Positions 4,152-12,017 of a stretch of 25,878 bases of DNA are shown here, piece by piece. Source of the DNA: a virus. The notes under the pieces are model-generated. The model did no database searches. It saw nothing but the letters and a program-made list of their open reading frames with translations, and was not told where the DNA came from. Both the position numbers and the translations under genes were made by a program. The DNA is taken from IMG/VR virus record IMGVR_UViG_3300034404_000014, positions 1-25,878 of that record; one strand, 5' to 3'. Each line of letters begins with the position of its first letter. The first letter of the stretch is position 1.

Positions 4152-6896
4152 ATGAGCGAGTTAAAAAAGTTTTTGCGCTTGTATCGAAAGTATGGTCTTG
4201 TTGTAATACCTCTCGCTCAACTCTCTAAAGTTCCTATTAAAGGATTTGATTTAGAAAAAGTCTACGATACAGGACAGGTGGAATATTATTGGGAGAAGCA
4301 TCAAGGCAATATAGGCATAGTATCTGGATTTAACAATTTGCTGATTATTGATTGTGATAGTCCTGAGGCTATTACTTGGTTTGAAGCTCAGGAAGAGTTT
4401 ATCCCGACAGTCACAGTTAAAACTCGCAGGGGACATCATTATTGGTATGGGCTTTACAATGTTCCTGAGAACTTTGAGAGGCGGTCAATTAAGCTTTCCG
4501 ACCCTGATGAAGTGTTCAAGATTGAATTTTTGTTTGGTCGAAGGTATGCAGTAGCGCCCCCTTCTGAAGTTCGACACAATGGAACCATTTATAAGTATGT
4601 CTTCATAGATGGTTACGATGTCATAAAGCATGAGCTTAATATTGCTTTGCTTGATTTTGAGGCGTTCAAAAAGCTCCTTGTAAAAGCGTATAAGCGTTCA
4701 GGTAAAGAATACGAAACGGAAAGAGTTCAGGCTAATGTTCAAGTATTTGCTCCGAAAGTAGGCGATGAAACGAAGGTATCAAAGTTTTTGCAGATAGTCG
4801 AGCTTTGCAAGAAATATTACACAGAAGGGGTTCGACAAACGATTTGGTTAGGGCTTTCAGGAATTGCAAGAAAGTTGCATTTGCCGAAAGAGGTCGTTGA
4901 AGACATTTTGCGAAAGGAGCTTTACGAAGGGTTGAATGATGATGACAGCATAAAACAGCGGTTGTCTGCAATTGAAGAGACCTACAAGAAGTCAATTGAA
5001 GAAGTAGCAGGCATTAGCATTCTTACTCAGCAAGTTTTTAATGAAGAGGATGCCCGAACGGCTCTTTACATTTTAGGAAGGTTTGGCAAACCGAAAGTTT
5101 CAGGGGTTCCCGTTTTTACGGAAGATGACCTTGGTCGAGCCCAAGAAGTTATCAAACATGGAACTAAATTATTTGCGTTGATAGAGAATGACTGGTATTT
5201 GCTGACTGAGAATGAAAAATCAGAAAAAGATGAGAAAAGGATTAAGAAACTGAAGCCTGTTTGTGCTGGATTTTTATTGAAAGACAGAGGGTTTAAGTTT
5301 TCGACAAATGAACCTATTTACATTATTTATAACTGCGAGACCCGCAGAACAGGAAGGATAACTTTGGATATTAATCGTTTGCAAAATTTTCTTGGACGAC
5401 CTATACTTGATACGCATAATGTTAAATTTTTGCTTGATGCTTTGATAAGAAATCATCAAGAAAAGCTCTTTGTTTCAGAAATTGGTTGGTTTAAGACGGG
5501 GAGCAAGCGAGTATTTATACATCCTCTTAATCAAAGTGCTCTTCTTGAGTATGGTTTATATTGTGATCTTGACCCAAAAGATGTAGAGCATTTTAAATAC
5601 ATCAACGCTTCGAAACAGCATGAAATAGTGAGAGAGCTTTTGGTTGAAGGGCTTTGGTTGGGAGTTAAGATAGTTTTAGGTGTGGCAAGTTTATTTATAG
5701 ATGAGAACATAGCAGGTTTTACTGTTTTTGATGTAGGACCTCGTGGAGTAGGGAAAACTACAACATCTCAGTTTATTATGAGTTTATTTTACAATATCAA
5801 TGTTCCGATGACTTTGAATGCTACAGAGACAGGGTTTGAGTTATATATGAGAAAGTTTCATAATTTGCCTGTTCTTTTTGATGAGACGGCGTTAATTTCA
5901 GACAGCAAGCTTCAGGAGCGTGTTTTTAAGATAGCAGGTGGGATGGGAAAGTTAAGAGGCACGAAAGATTTATCGATTGACATTACGCTACTAAAATCAG
6001 TAGTATTTGTGACAGGTGAAGTAGATCCGCAGTTTGAGAGGAGAGGTGCGGAAAGGCGTTATGTTATAGTTCCTGTAGATCACTGGGGGAACTATACGAT
6101 GAAATATGATCCGCAGACATTACATCAGGTTATGCGGTCAGCTTGCGGGGCTGGATTTGATTACATAAAGTTTTTGGAGCAAGAGGGGGATGTAGAGATA
6201 GAAATTCCGATGCCTGAGCATTTTCAGATTTTTACTTTTACGAAGTTGATAGAGAAGAGCTTTAATTTTTTGAAGAAGTTTTACAATCTTTCACGGCAAG
6301 AGATTAGCGTTTTAGAGAAAAATCTTTATGCATTGTTGAGTTATCAATTAGAAAAGCTTGATTTAAGTTTGGAGAAAATTTTAGCGGATTTTGCTGAGTT
6401 CTTACTATCCAGAGCTCCGCATTTTGTCATTAGGAATTCATCGGTGCAACAGGTGCCCAGACACCATGTCTACGGTGAAATAGACCCACTTGCGGAGAAA
6501 GCTTATATTACACGGGAGTGTCTCGAGGACTTTAGAGATTTTGTGAAGCTTGATTTGAGGACTATATTGAAGCTTTTTGAAGAAGTGGAAGTGGTAACAG
6601 TGCATTACACAACAGATAGCACTGGAACGGTAAAGAGGTATACAAAGGCTAAACGGATTAAATACATGGAGACCGATATAGTGGCATCTGTGTATGAAAT
6701 CAATTTAAAGAAAATTTCGGAGGGGTTAGCATCTGATTTAGCTGGTGCAGTGAGACGGAGTGCAGGTCCTCCGAACCCTTTAGCTCAAATAATAACCATG
6801 CCTAAGGAAGAGGAGCCTAAGGAAGAGGAAGAGGAGCCTAAGGAAGACCTGAAAGAGATTAACATCCCAACCCCTGATGATAATTTACCTTTTTAG
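4152..6896 (+). CDS. Primase-polymerase/helicase replication protein, 914 aa
   Basis: The N-terminal ~160 residues match the bifunctional primase-polymerase (archaeo-eukaryotic primase) fold: LLIIDCDS gives the metal-binding Asp67/Asp69, RGHHYWY gives His96/His97, and IEFLFGRRYAVAPPS gives the third acidic residue Glu126. The C-terminal half is a DUF927-like ATPase/helicase with Walker A GPRGVGKT (529-536, Lys535), Walker B LPVLFDE (Asp577, Glu578) and an arginine-finger region ERRGAERR (629-636). Such proteins prime and unwind DNA at phage and plasmid origins. The last 30 residues are Pro/Glu/Lys repeats ending PDDNLPF, very like the acidic tip of bacterial SSB. The SD before ATG 4152 (TGGAGT) is weak compared with its neighbours. 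No DNA polymerase is seen next to it. Confidence 0.9.
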   Translation: MSELKKFLRLYRKYGLVVIPLAQLSKVPIKGFDLEKVYDTGQVEYYWEKHQGNIGIVSGFNNLLIIDCDSPEAITWFEAQEEFIPTVTVKTRRGHHYWYGLYNVPENFERRSIKLSDPDEVFKIEFLFGRRYAVAPPSEVRHNGTIYKYVFIDGYDVIKHELNIALLDFEAFKKLLVKAYKRSGKEYETERVQANVQVFAPKVGDETKVSKFLQIVELCKKYYTEGVRQTIWLGLSGIARKLHLPKEVVEDILRKELYEGLNDDDSIKQRLSAIEETYKKSIEEVAGISILTQQVFNEEDARTALYILGRFGKPKVSGVPVFTEDDLGRAQEVIKHGTKLFALIENDWYLLTENEKSEKDEKRIKKLKPVCAGFLLKDRGFKFSTNEPIYIIYNCETRRTGRITLDINRLQNFLGRPILDTHNVKFLLDALIRNHQEKLFVSEIGWFKTGSKRVFIHPLNQSALLEYGLYCDLDPKDVEHFKYINASKQHEIVRELLVEGLWLGVKIVLGVASLFIDENIAGFTVFDVGPRGVGKTTTSQFIMSLFYNINVPMTLNATETGFELYMRKFHNLPVLFDETALISDSKLQERVFKIAGGMGKLRGTKDLSIDITLLKSVVFVTGEVDPQFERRGAERRYVIVPVDHWGNYTMKYDPQTLHQVMRSACGAGFDYIKFLEQEGDVEIEIPMPEHFQIFTFTKLIEKSFNFLKKFYNLSRQEISVLEKNLYALLSYQLEKLDLSLEKILADFAEFLLSRAPHFVIRNSSVQQVPRHHVYGEIDPLAEKAYITRECLEDFRDFVKLDLRTILKLFEEVEVVTVHYTTDSTGTVKRYTKAKRIKYMETDIVASVYEINLKKISEGLASDLAGAVRRSAGPPNPLAQIITMPKEEEPKEEEEEPKEDLKEINIPTPDDNLPF

Positions 6897-6910
6897 GAGG
6901 AGTTGACAAA

Positions 6911-6970
6911 ATGGAAAATCAAGTTATATTACAAGCAAAAGCAAAAACTAAAAAGGAGGTGGAGCCATGA
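6911..6970 (+). CDS. Possible 19-aa leader peptide overlapping the next start
   Basis: ATG 6911 sits behind AGGAGGAGTTGACAAA. The peptide MENQVILQAKAKTKKEVEP ends with a TGA that overlaps the next gene's ATG as ATGA. Its last codons (AAG GAG GTG GAG CCA) are the SD and spacer of that gene. The arrangement suggests translational coupling. An identical KEVEP ending occurs in the partial frame at 2-127. Length alone cannot prove coding. Confidence 0.4.
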   Translation: MENQVILQAKAKTKKEVEP

Positions 6971-7599
6971 ACGAGCCTTTCAACACAACAGCCCAGAACG
7001 GGCAGTCTCAAGAGGTAGTTGACACTCAAATTATCACCAACGGGGATCCTGTTGTAGAGGCGTCTTCTGGGTTACCTTCAGTAGTTGAGGAGAAGGATTA
7101 CTTCGTTGAGGAGATAGAAAAAGCTGAAAAGAGGCTTGAAGCTCTTGCTAAGCAGAGGATGCTCATTCTCAAGCTTACGAGACCTTACGACTGGGTCAAT
7201 TTTGGGGGTCGAGCTTATCTTTCAGCATACGGAGCGGAACGCTTAATGCTCCTATTCAACATTTCTTACAAGATTGGGGAGCCTGAAATCAAATACGACC
7301 CTGATGGGCACTTTACAGTTATCTTTCGGGGCACTTTTACTTGGGGCGATAAAACCATAGAGGAAATCGGTATTCGTTCTTCCAGAGACCCCTTCTTTAG
7401 TAGAGCAAAAGGACAAAACATTCCACCGCATCAAATCAGGCTTTCTGATGTTATCAAGTCGGCAAGGTCTAATTTGATTGCGAGGGGGGTATCTACGCTG
7501 TTAGGGTTAAGGGGGTTAAACATTCAGGATGTTACAAAAATGGTTGGGAAAATAGAACAACAGGTTGAGTTCAAGTCCAAGGAGGTAAAAAATGGATAG
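6967..7599 (+). CDS. Candidate single-strand annealing (recombination) protein, 210 aa
   Basis: ATG 6967 follows AAGGAGGTGGAGCC. After a polar ~45-residue N-terminus and a short helix, the core reads PYDWVNFGGRAYLSAYGAERLMLLF, a stretch of beta strands, IGIRSSRDPFFSRAKG, then SDVIKSARSNLIARGVSTLLGLRGL. The final segment resembles the helix of Rad52-like annealing proteins (KAAxxDALKRALRxxG), and a similar layout occurs in uncharacterised phage proteins. The RecB-like nuclease gene lies two genes downstream, and phage annealing proteins are normally paired with an exonuclease. Both points are suggestive only. An unrelated DNA-binding protein is possible. Its stop overlaps the next ATG by 8 nt. 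Confidence 0.85.
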   Translation: MNEPFNTTAQNGQSQEVVDTQIITNGDPVVEASSGLPSVVEEKDYFVEEIEKAEKRLEALAKQRMLILKLTRPYDWVNFGGRAYLSAYGAERLMLLFNISYKIGEPEIKYDPDGHFTVIFRGTFTWGDKTIEEIGIRSSRDPFFSRAKGQNIPPHQIRLSDVIKSARSNLIARGVSTLLGLRGLNIQDVTKMVGKIEQQVEFKSKEVKNG

Positions 7600-7879
7600 A
7601 CCGATTAAAGACATAGTAATTCGAGACATACGCCGAGCAACAGGGTCTCTTTTGCAAAGATTAGAAAACGTGATGAATTCATACGCTTATACAGCATGCA
7701 ATTACATCATGGCAGATATGATTGAGAAAGCAAAATATTATGTTAAGCTTTTTTATTACGCAAGGAGCTTGTTTTTAAGAGAACTTGACAAAGCGATTGA
7801 AGAGCTGACAACAAAGACAGAAAATATTGAAGTGCTTGATAAAAAAATTAAAGAGGAGGTGAGAAAGTGGCATTCATAA
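7592..7879 (+). CDS. Small helical protein of unknown function, 95 aa
   Basis: ATG 7592 overlaps the previous stop (ATGGATAG), and the SD AAGGAGG lies inside the end of the previous gene. The protein begins MDRPIKDIVIRDIRRATGSL. It is all-helical with many aromatic residues (YAYTACNYIM, YYVKLFYYARSLF), then an acidic/basic coiled C-terminus whose codons contain the GAGGAGGTG of the following gene. There is no catalytic motif. It is embedded between a candidate annealing protein and a nuclease, so a partner in DNA recombination is a reasonable but untested guess. Confidence 0.7.
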   Translation: MDRPIKDIVIRDIRRATGSLLQRLENVMNSYAYTACNYIMADMIEKAKYYVKLFYYARSLFLRELDKAIEELTTKTENIEVLDKKIKEEVRKWHS

Positions 7880-8100
7880 TTATTGGAGATGATGAAGACA
7901 TCCTAAGACAAGATGACATAGTTGCAGTAACTTTTGGCAATAAGAAAAAGCATCCAAATGAAGCAGATGTTCGTTTCTGGTTTAGGTCAGGGTTTTATCT
8001 TGACTATACTGAAGTTACGGAAGAAGAAAAACAGCAAATAAGAAAAATTTTTGAGGAGCAATTGGGCACTATAAAAATTGGCGGGAAAAGAAAAAAATAA
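7867..8100 (+). CDS. Small protein of unknown function with GTG start, 77 aa
   Basis: A GTG at 7867, 8 nt after GAGGAGG, is the only start that fits; the frame overlaps the previous gene by 13 nt. The protein begins MAFIIIGDDEDILRQDDIVA. It has beta strands (IVAVTFGN, VRFWFRSGFYLDY), an acidic turn (TEVTEEE), a helix, and a basic tail (KIGGKRKK). The strand-turn-helix part resembles the 70-aa protein at 3916-4128. Function unknown. The pattern is common among small phage proteins of the replication region. Confidence 0.7.
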   Translation: MAFIIIGDDEDILRQDDIVAVTFGNKKKHPNEADVRFWFRSGFYLDYTEVTEEEKQQIRKIFEEQLGTIKIGGKRKK

Positions 8101-8115
8101 AAAAGGAGGGCTAAA

Positions 8116-9108
8116 ATGATAGTAGAAAAAATCAGAGAAAAATATCAGCCAGTGCAATTCCCAATTAATAGCAACAGATGTTCTTCTTTGGGGCATCCTT
8201 GTCTTAGATATTTAGTCTTTGAAAGACTGCATTGGGATCAAAAGGCACCTTTGCCTACTTCAGTGCTTATGAAAATGGAAATGGGAAAATTAATTGAACG
8301 ACAGACCATCATCGACTTACTCCAAACTGGCTTCGAAGTCATCCATCAGCAAGTTCCCTATTTTCTTAGAGAATATCAAATCTCTGGAAAGATAGATGGG
8401 AAAATATTAACCAACGGAAAGGTGCATGCTATTGAAATCAAGTCGATGGAAAGTTGGAACTTGAGAAAGTTTAATAAGGCTGAGGACTTCTTAGAGGCAG
8501 ATAAGTTTTATTACAGAGGCTACTATCACCAGCTCAATCTGTATCTTTACATGATGCGTGAACAAGGCGAGAAAATAGAAGGTGGCATCTTTATTCTGAG
8601 AGGTTTCGACGGCTCTTGGAAAGAAATTCACATGTCTTTGGATGAGGACCGAGCTTTAGAAATTCTGGAAAAAGCTAAAAAAATTAACGAGCATGTAGAG
8701 AAAAGAACCTATCCAGAGCCACTCTGGAGAACTAATCCAGATGATTTGGCTACTTGTCTCGTTTGCCCATATAAACACATGTGCCTGACTGAAATGCAAG
8801 GAGCTGAAAAAATCATCTTTCGTGAAGATAACGAGCTTCTCATGATGCTAAAAGAAAGAGCTGAGCTTGAAGAATATGCCAAGAGATACGAGGAATTAAC
8901 CGAAAAAATTAAAGAAGCTTTTACCATCCCAAAAGACATGCAAGCAGAAATGCTTAACAGAAATGAAACCGAGAAGTTTTATGTTGTTGATAAGTTCGTT
9001 ATCAAGCAAAAGCTCTATTGGCAAACTGAATATCAAGTGCCTAAGGAAATTAAACAGCAATACGCTGTCAAAGCTCCACGGTGTAGAATAACGATTGAAA
9101 CTCTGTAA
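8116..9108 (+). CDS. RecB/Cas4-like PD-(D/E)XK nuclease with putative Fe-S cluster, 330 aa
   Basis: ATG 8116 follows AAAAAGGAGGGCTAAA. The nuclease core is visible: ISGKIDG (Asp94), AIEIKS (Glu107, Lys109), and the RecB motif QLNLY (Gln139, Tyr143). Cys22 or Cys29 in the N-terminus and Cys214, Cys217 and Cys223 (CLVCPYKHMC) are spaced like the four cysteines that hold the 4Fe-4S cluster in Cas4 and AddB nucleases. The family digests DNA ends, usually 5'-3'. Here it probably makes the 3' single strands used by an annealing protein (candidate at 6967). The C-terminal ~90 residues are helical with no recognised domain. It is a stand-alone nuclease, not fused to a helicase, as is common in phages. 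Confidence 0.88.
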   Translation: MIVEKIREKYQPVQFPINSNRCSSLGHPCLRYLVFERLHWDQKAPLPTSVLMKMEMGKLIERQTIIDLLQTGFEVIHQQVPYFLREYQISGKIDGKILTNGKVHAIEIKSMESWNLRKFNKAEDFLEADKFYYRGYYHQLNLYLYMMREQGEKIEGGIFILRGFDGSWKEIHMSLDEDRALEILEKAKKINEHVEKRTYPEPLWRTNPDDLATCLVCPYKHMCLTEMQGAEKIIFREDNELLMMLKERAELEEYAKRYEELTEKIKEAFTIPKDMQAEMLNRNETEKFYVVDKFVIKQKLYWQTEYQVPKEIKQQYAVKAPRCRITIETL

Positions 9109-9110
9109 AA

Positions 9111-9755
9111 ATGGGCAAAGAACGCAGAATAGGCAATCGTTTTTTATATGCCTTCCATGATGTTATTTATACAACGATGACCTTAATGTTTATTGAGCAT
9201 GTGAAAAACAAGAAGACGTTTGAAGAAGTCTGGCAAACCATCATGCGAGAATTCAATATCAACCTCGTTGACTTCAAAAATTTAAAAGAGGTCCTGAAGG
9301 CTGAAGCGACCTTTTTCAGGAAGCTTAAAGCGAAATATGCCAAAATGTTTATTCCTCCTGACCTTCAGGACCTCGCTTGCGAAGTAAGGGTGCTTTACCT
9401 TTACTTCCTTCTAAAATTCCCTAAAGAAATGGCAAAAATGTGGGCTACTCTGTATGGCTTAATTCACCCCATCTTTTTACAAAACCCTCTACCTATTGCT
9501 CTCTTAGTCCTTACAGATGCCTTAGCCATCAGAAAACTTCAACGCTTCTACACAAGAGATAAACTCGAAAGAGCATTTGAAAGATTAAAAACCAAAGGCA
9601 TCCTCAGAGGAGAAAAAATGACTTTCGATGAACTTTTGTCTAATTTTGTCGTTGAAGAAGATAATATCGTCGACAATTACATTCTGCATCGTTACGAAGT
9701 AGCAAAAAAAGAAGAAGAACTTAAGAAAAAGAAGACAAAAACAGTTCTGATTTAA
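9111..9755 (+). CDS. Helical protein of unknown function, 214 aa
   Basis: ATG 9111 is 2 nt after the nuclease stop and has no SD of its own (CTCTGTAAAA), so it probably depends on coupling. The protein begins MGKERRIGNRFLYAFHDVIY. It is helical, with hydrophobic aromatic stretches (VRVLYLYFLLKF, NPLPIALLVLTDALAI) and a C-terminal basic run (KKEEELKKKKTKTVLI). I see no catalytic motif and do not recognise it. Its stop overlaps that of the convergent terminase gene. Confidence 0.75.
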   Translation: MGKERRIGNRFLYAFHDVIYTTMTLMFIEHVKNKKTFEEVWQTIMREFNINLVDFKNLKEVLKAEATFFRKLKAKYAKMFIPPDLQDLACEVRVLYLYFLLKFPKEMAKMWATLYGLIHPIFLQNPLPIALLVLTDALAIRKLQRFYTRDKLERAFERLKTKGILRGEKMTFDELLSNFVVEEDNIVDNYILHRYEVAKKEEELKKKKTKTVLI

Positions 9756-11503
9756 TGTATCGGGATAGTAACATTCCCAATCCTAATAACCTTTTGCCCT
9801 GAAGAAAAACTCTGCTTCAATGAATGCACTCTTCCTCGAATATACCTTACCCAATACTCAACTGCTAAAGCTCCTGCTATTACTCTGTCATCATGAAATC
9901 CACTTTCAGCCTCAATTACCGACCCATCCTTAACTACTTTTGCCATCTCTTTTAGCAAAGCTCTCGACCTTATCACAGTTTTTTTCTCATGAACACAACC
10001 CTTAAACATCTGCATCAAATCAACTTTCAGGTCAGGAGTTGTCTTCCAATGCCTCAAAAAGCTTCTCCTAAAGCTGTCAGCTCTGTAATAAAGATAGTCC
10101 CGCATGTATCTGATATTATTCTGAAGAACTTCTTTAGTAATGTCATCCATCACAACTTCAGGCACCCAACTTTGAGCTCTCAAATAGTCAAACTCTTTCA
10201 AAGTGGATTGCCCAGGTCCCGTTACTTCCAAATTTACATAAGCCCCATTATAAAGCCCACCTAAAAGCAAAATATACCGAGCAAAAATCTGAGGAGGGAC
10301 TTGATTATCTACAAATTCAGCAACCTGAATTATTTTGTCCTCTTCGCAACGCCAAATAGAAATCACAGCGTTATCACTATCAGGATTAGCTCCCATTGTC
10401 GGATCAGCCCCCAAAACATAAACACAATGAGCCGATGGAAACTCCCAAACAGTCAAATTTGCTTTATCCGAACCAGTCTCCTCAAACACAAATCTTTCCC
10501 CATCATAAGTAAGCCTGTAGTATTTTTCTTTGATAGTCCCATTCATCAATTCTTTTTTAATCTCCTCTTCATACTGTTTCAAAATGACAGCATCAAAGAA
10601 CCTATCTCCAGAAAGTTGAAAAGCTTGGTCTTCAAAAAAGGGTAACTCCTGCAAAGCATACATCTTATGACCACGATATCTATCCCACATCTGATATCGC
10701 CACCAAGCCAATTGCTCCATCGTTATCTCATAACCATATAACTGCTTCACCGCCTTAAGCCACTCTTTCTCTTCTTTGTTCGGCGGATAAGAATAATGCT
10801 TGTAAATATTGCTATCAGGTTTTAAACGATAAGTCTCTTTAGTCCACCAACCAATGAAGACAGCTTTCATCGCAGGAGAAGTCTTCGCTATCTCATAGAG
10901 GTCATAAAACTCATTATATCCATTAGCCGTGCTTTCATAGATATAAAGCCTATAAGGATGCACATCAGAAAGAGAAGCTTGCATCGCATTTAAGTCATCC
11001 CAAGAGTTAAAATAAGCAACCTCAGTTGCATGAAGATAATTATAACCCCTACCACGACCAGCCTTACCTTGTCCTGTAACCCGCTTCGAAGTGTAAATGA
11101 AGTGAATAGTAGAATTGTTAGCAAATCGCAAGCCTTCTCTTGAACTATGCGTCAACATCACCCTAACCTTTTCATCAAGCATATCATAAAAATCATGAAT
11201 AATGGTTTTTCTAATGTAATCAATGTCGTTGTAGTTAGCTACAAAAACAGCTCCCTTAGAGTTCGAAATGTATTGATGGTAAAAAAGAGTTAGAGCGTTG
11301 CAAAGAGAAGTGATGCCAAGCTGTCTTGCTTTGAGAACTACAAAAGTTCGCTGGTCGTCATCTGCAGTATAAATAGCCTTGAGCAACCACTTCTGAGAGC
11401 CCCACCATTTGTCAGGACTAAATTTAATAAGACCATAATCTTTCGAGTTGATTTTCAGATACTTTGACCACGCCCAGAATTTCTTGATTAGCTCTTTTAA
11501 CAT
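9752..11503 (-). CDS. terL: Terminase large subunit (DNA packaging ATPase/nuclease), 583 aa
   Basis: The ATPase part shows the variant Walker A of many terminases (LKARQLGITS, about 57-66), Walker B with catalytic Glu161 (YLHATEVAYF) and the coupling motif IYESTANGYNEFYD. The C-terminal nuclease has VLGADPT (metal-binding Asp near 366) and GFHDDRVIAGALA (Asp-Asp near 537). It pumps DNA into the prohead through the portal and cuts the concatemer. Length is normal. Its ATG overlaps the preceding small gene by 7 nt (ATGTTAA). It is the last gene of the minus-strand late block, as gene 19 is near the end of the T7 late block. Confidence 0.95.
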   Translation of the reverse strand: MLKELIKKFWAWSKYLKINSKDYGLIKFSPDKWWGSQKWLLKAIYTADDDQRTFVVLKARQLGITSLCNALTLFYHQYISNSKGAVFVANYNDIDYIRKTIIHDFYDMLDEKVRVMLTHSSREGLRFANNSTIHFIYTSKRVTGQGKAGRGRGYNYLHATEVAYFNSWDDLNAMQASLSDVHPYRLYIYESTANGYNEFYDLYEIAKTSPAMKAVFIGWWTKETYRLKPDSNIYKHYSYPPNKEEKEWLKAVKQLYGYEITMEQLAWWRYQMWDRYRGHKMYALQELPFFEDQAFQLSGDRFFDAVILKQYEEEIKKELMNGTIKEKYYRLTYDGERFVFEETGSDKANLTVWEFPSAHCVYVLGADPTMGANPDSDNAVISIWRCEEDKIIQVAEFVDNQVPPQIFARYILLLGGLYNGAYVNLEVTGPGQSTLKEFDYLRAQSWVPEVVMDDITKEVLQNNIRYMRDYLYYRADSFRRSFLRHWKTTPDLKVDLMQMFKGCVHEKKTVIRSRALLKEMAKVVKDGSVIEAESGFHDDRVIAGALAVEYWVRYIRGRVHSLKQSFSSGQKVIRIGNVTIPIH

Positions 11504-11769
11504 AGCTCATGATACTTAATAAAATATTCAAGCAAAAGATAACCAACTTTGCCATAATGATGTATCAAGTAGCCTCCCACCTGTTTTGCTCGAGTAAATA
11601 AATCAGCATCATATCTACTGTCTACTTTTTCGCCTTTCCCTAAGACAAATGGCATAAGCTCCTCAAGTATCTTTGTAGCAATAATCCTTCGCCTTGCAGG
11701 ATGGGCACTCTCAAGCAAAGTATAAAACATCTGAATAAGCTTGAGTGTCTCTTTGTCAGGATTAATCAT
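11497..11769 (-). CDS. Putative terminase small subunit, 90 aa
   Basis: The protein opens MINPDKETLKLIQMFYTLLE. It is a compact helical, moderately basic protein (HPARRRIIATKILEEL; KQVGGYLIHHYGKVGYLLLEYF) directly upstream of and overlapping terL. In T7-type phages the small terminase lies between the holin and terL, the position held here. No sequence motif proves it, and 90 aa is about the length of T7 gp18. The start is an ATGATTAA overlap with the previous gene. Alternatively it is an unrelated small helical protein. Confidence 0.8.
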   Translation of the reverse strand: MINPDKETLKLIQMFYTLLESAHPARRRIIATKILEELMPFVLGKGEKVDSRYDADLFTRAKQVGGYLIHHYGKVGYLLLEYFIKYHELC

Positions 11770-12004
11770 TCTTGCGCTTATAAAAAATCGGAAAATAACT
11801 GATAGCTAAAAACCCTAACACAGGCAAAGTAAAAAGAATATCTTTGGACATCGCCTCATAAAACAAATAAGCAGACAAAGAAGTCGTATAGACATAAAGA
11901 ACATTTTTCATGTTTGCCAAAATGCCAATTAAAATACTTACAAAAGACCCTACAACTTTACTATTTTTGTTTGGGGTCTCAGAAGTAGTTTTCTGTTTGG
12001 GCAT
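11762..12004 (-). CDS. Holin-like membrane protein, 80 aa
   Basis: A polar N-terminus (MPKQKTTSETPNKNSK) is followed by two or three hydrophobic segments (VVGSFVSILIGILANM; VLYVYTTSLSAYLFYEA; ILFTLPVLGFLAISYFPIF) and a charged end (YKRKND). Size and layout fit a class II/III holin, which makes lesions in the inner membrane to time lysis. In T7 the holin gene (17.5) lies directly before the small and large terminase, the same place as here. No endolysin is seen nearby, which weakens the lysis reading. SD AGAGGGG lies upstream. Confidence 0.8.
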   Translation of the reverse strand: MPKQKTTSETPNKNSKVVGSFVSILIGILANMKNVLYVYTTSLSAYLFYEAMSKDILFTLPVLGFLAISYFPIFYKRKND

Positions 12005-12017
12005 TATTTACCCCTCT

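Noticed and set aside
4348-5459. Extra frames on both strands inside the primase gene
   Set aside because: They are shadow frames without SDs under a gene with clear primase and helicase motifs.
6901-6910. TTGACA as a promoter -35 box before 6911
   Set aside because: It lies between an SD and its ATG, with no suitable -10 sequence at the right distance.
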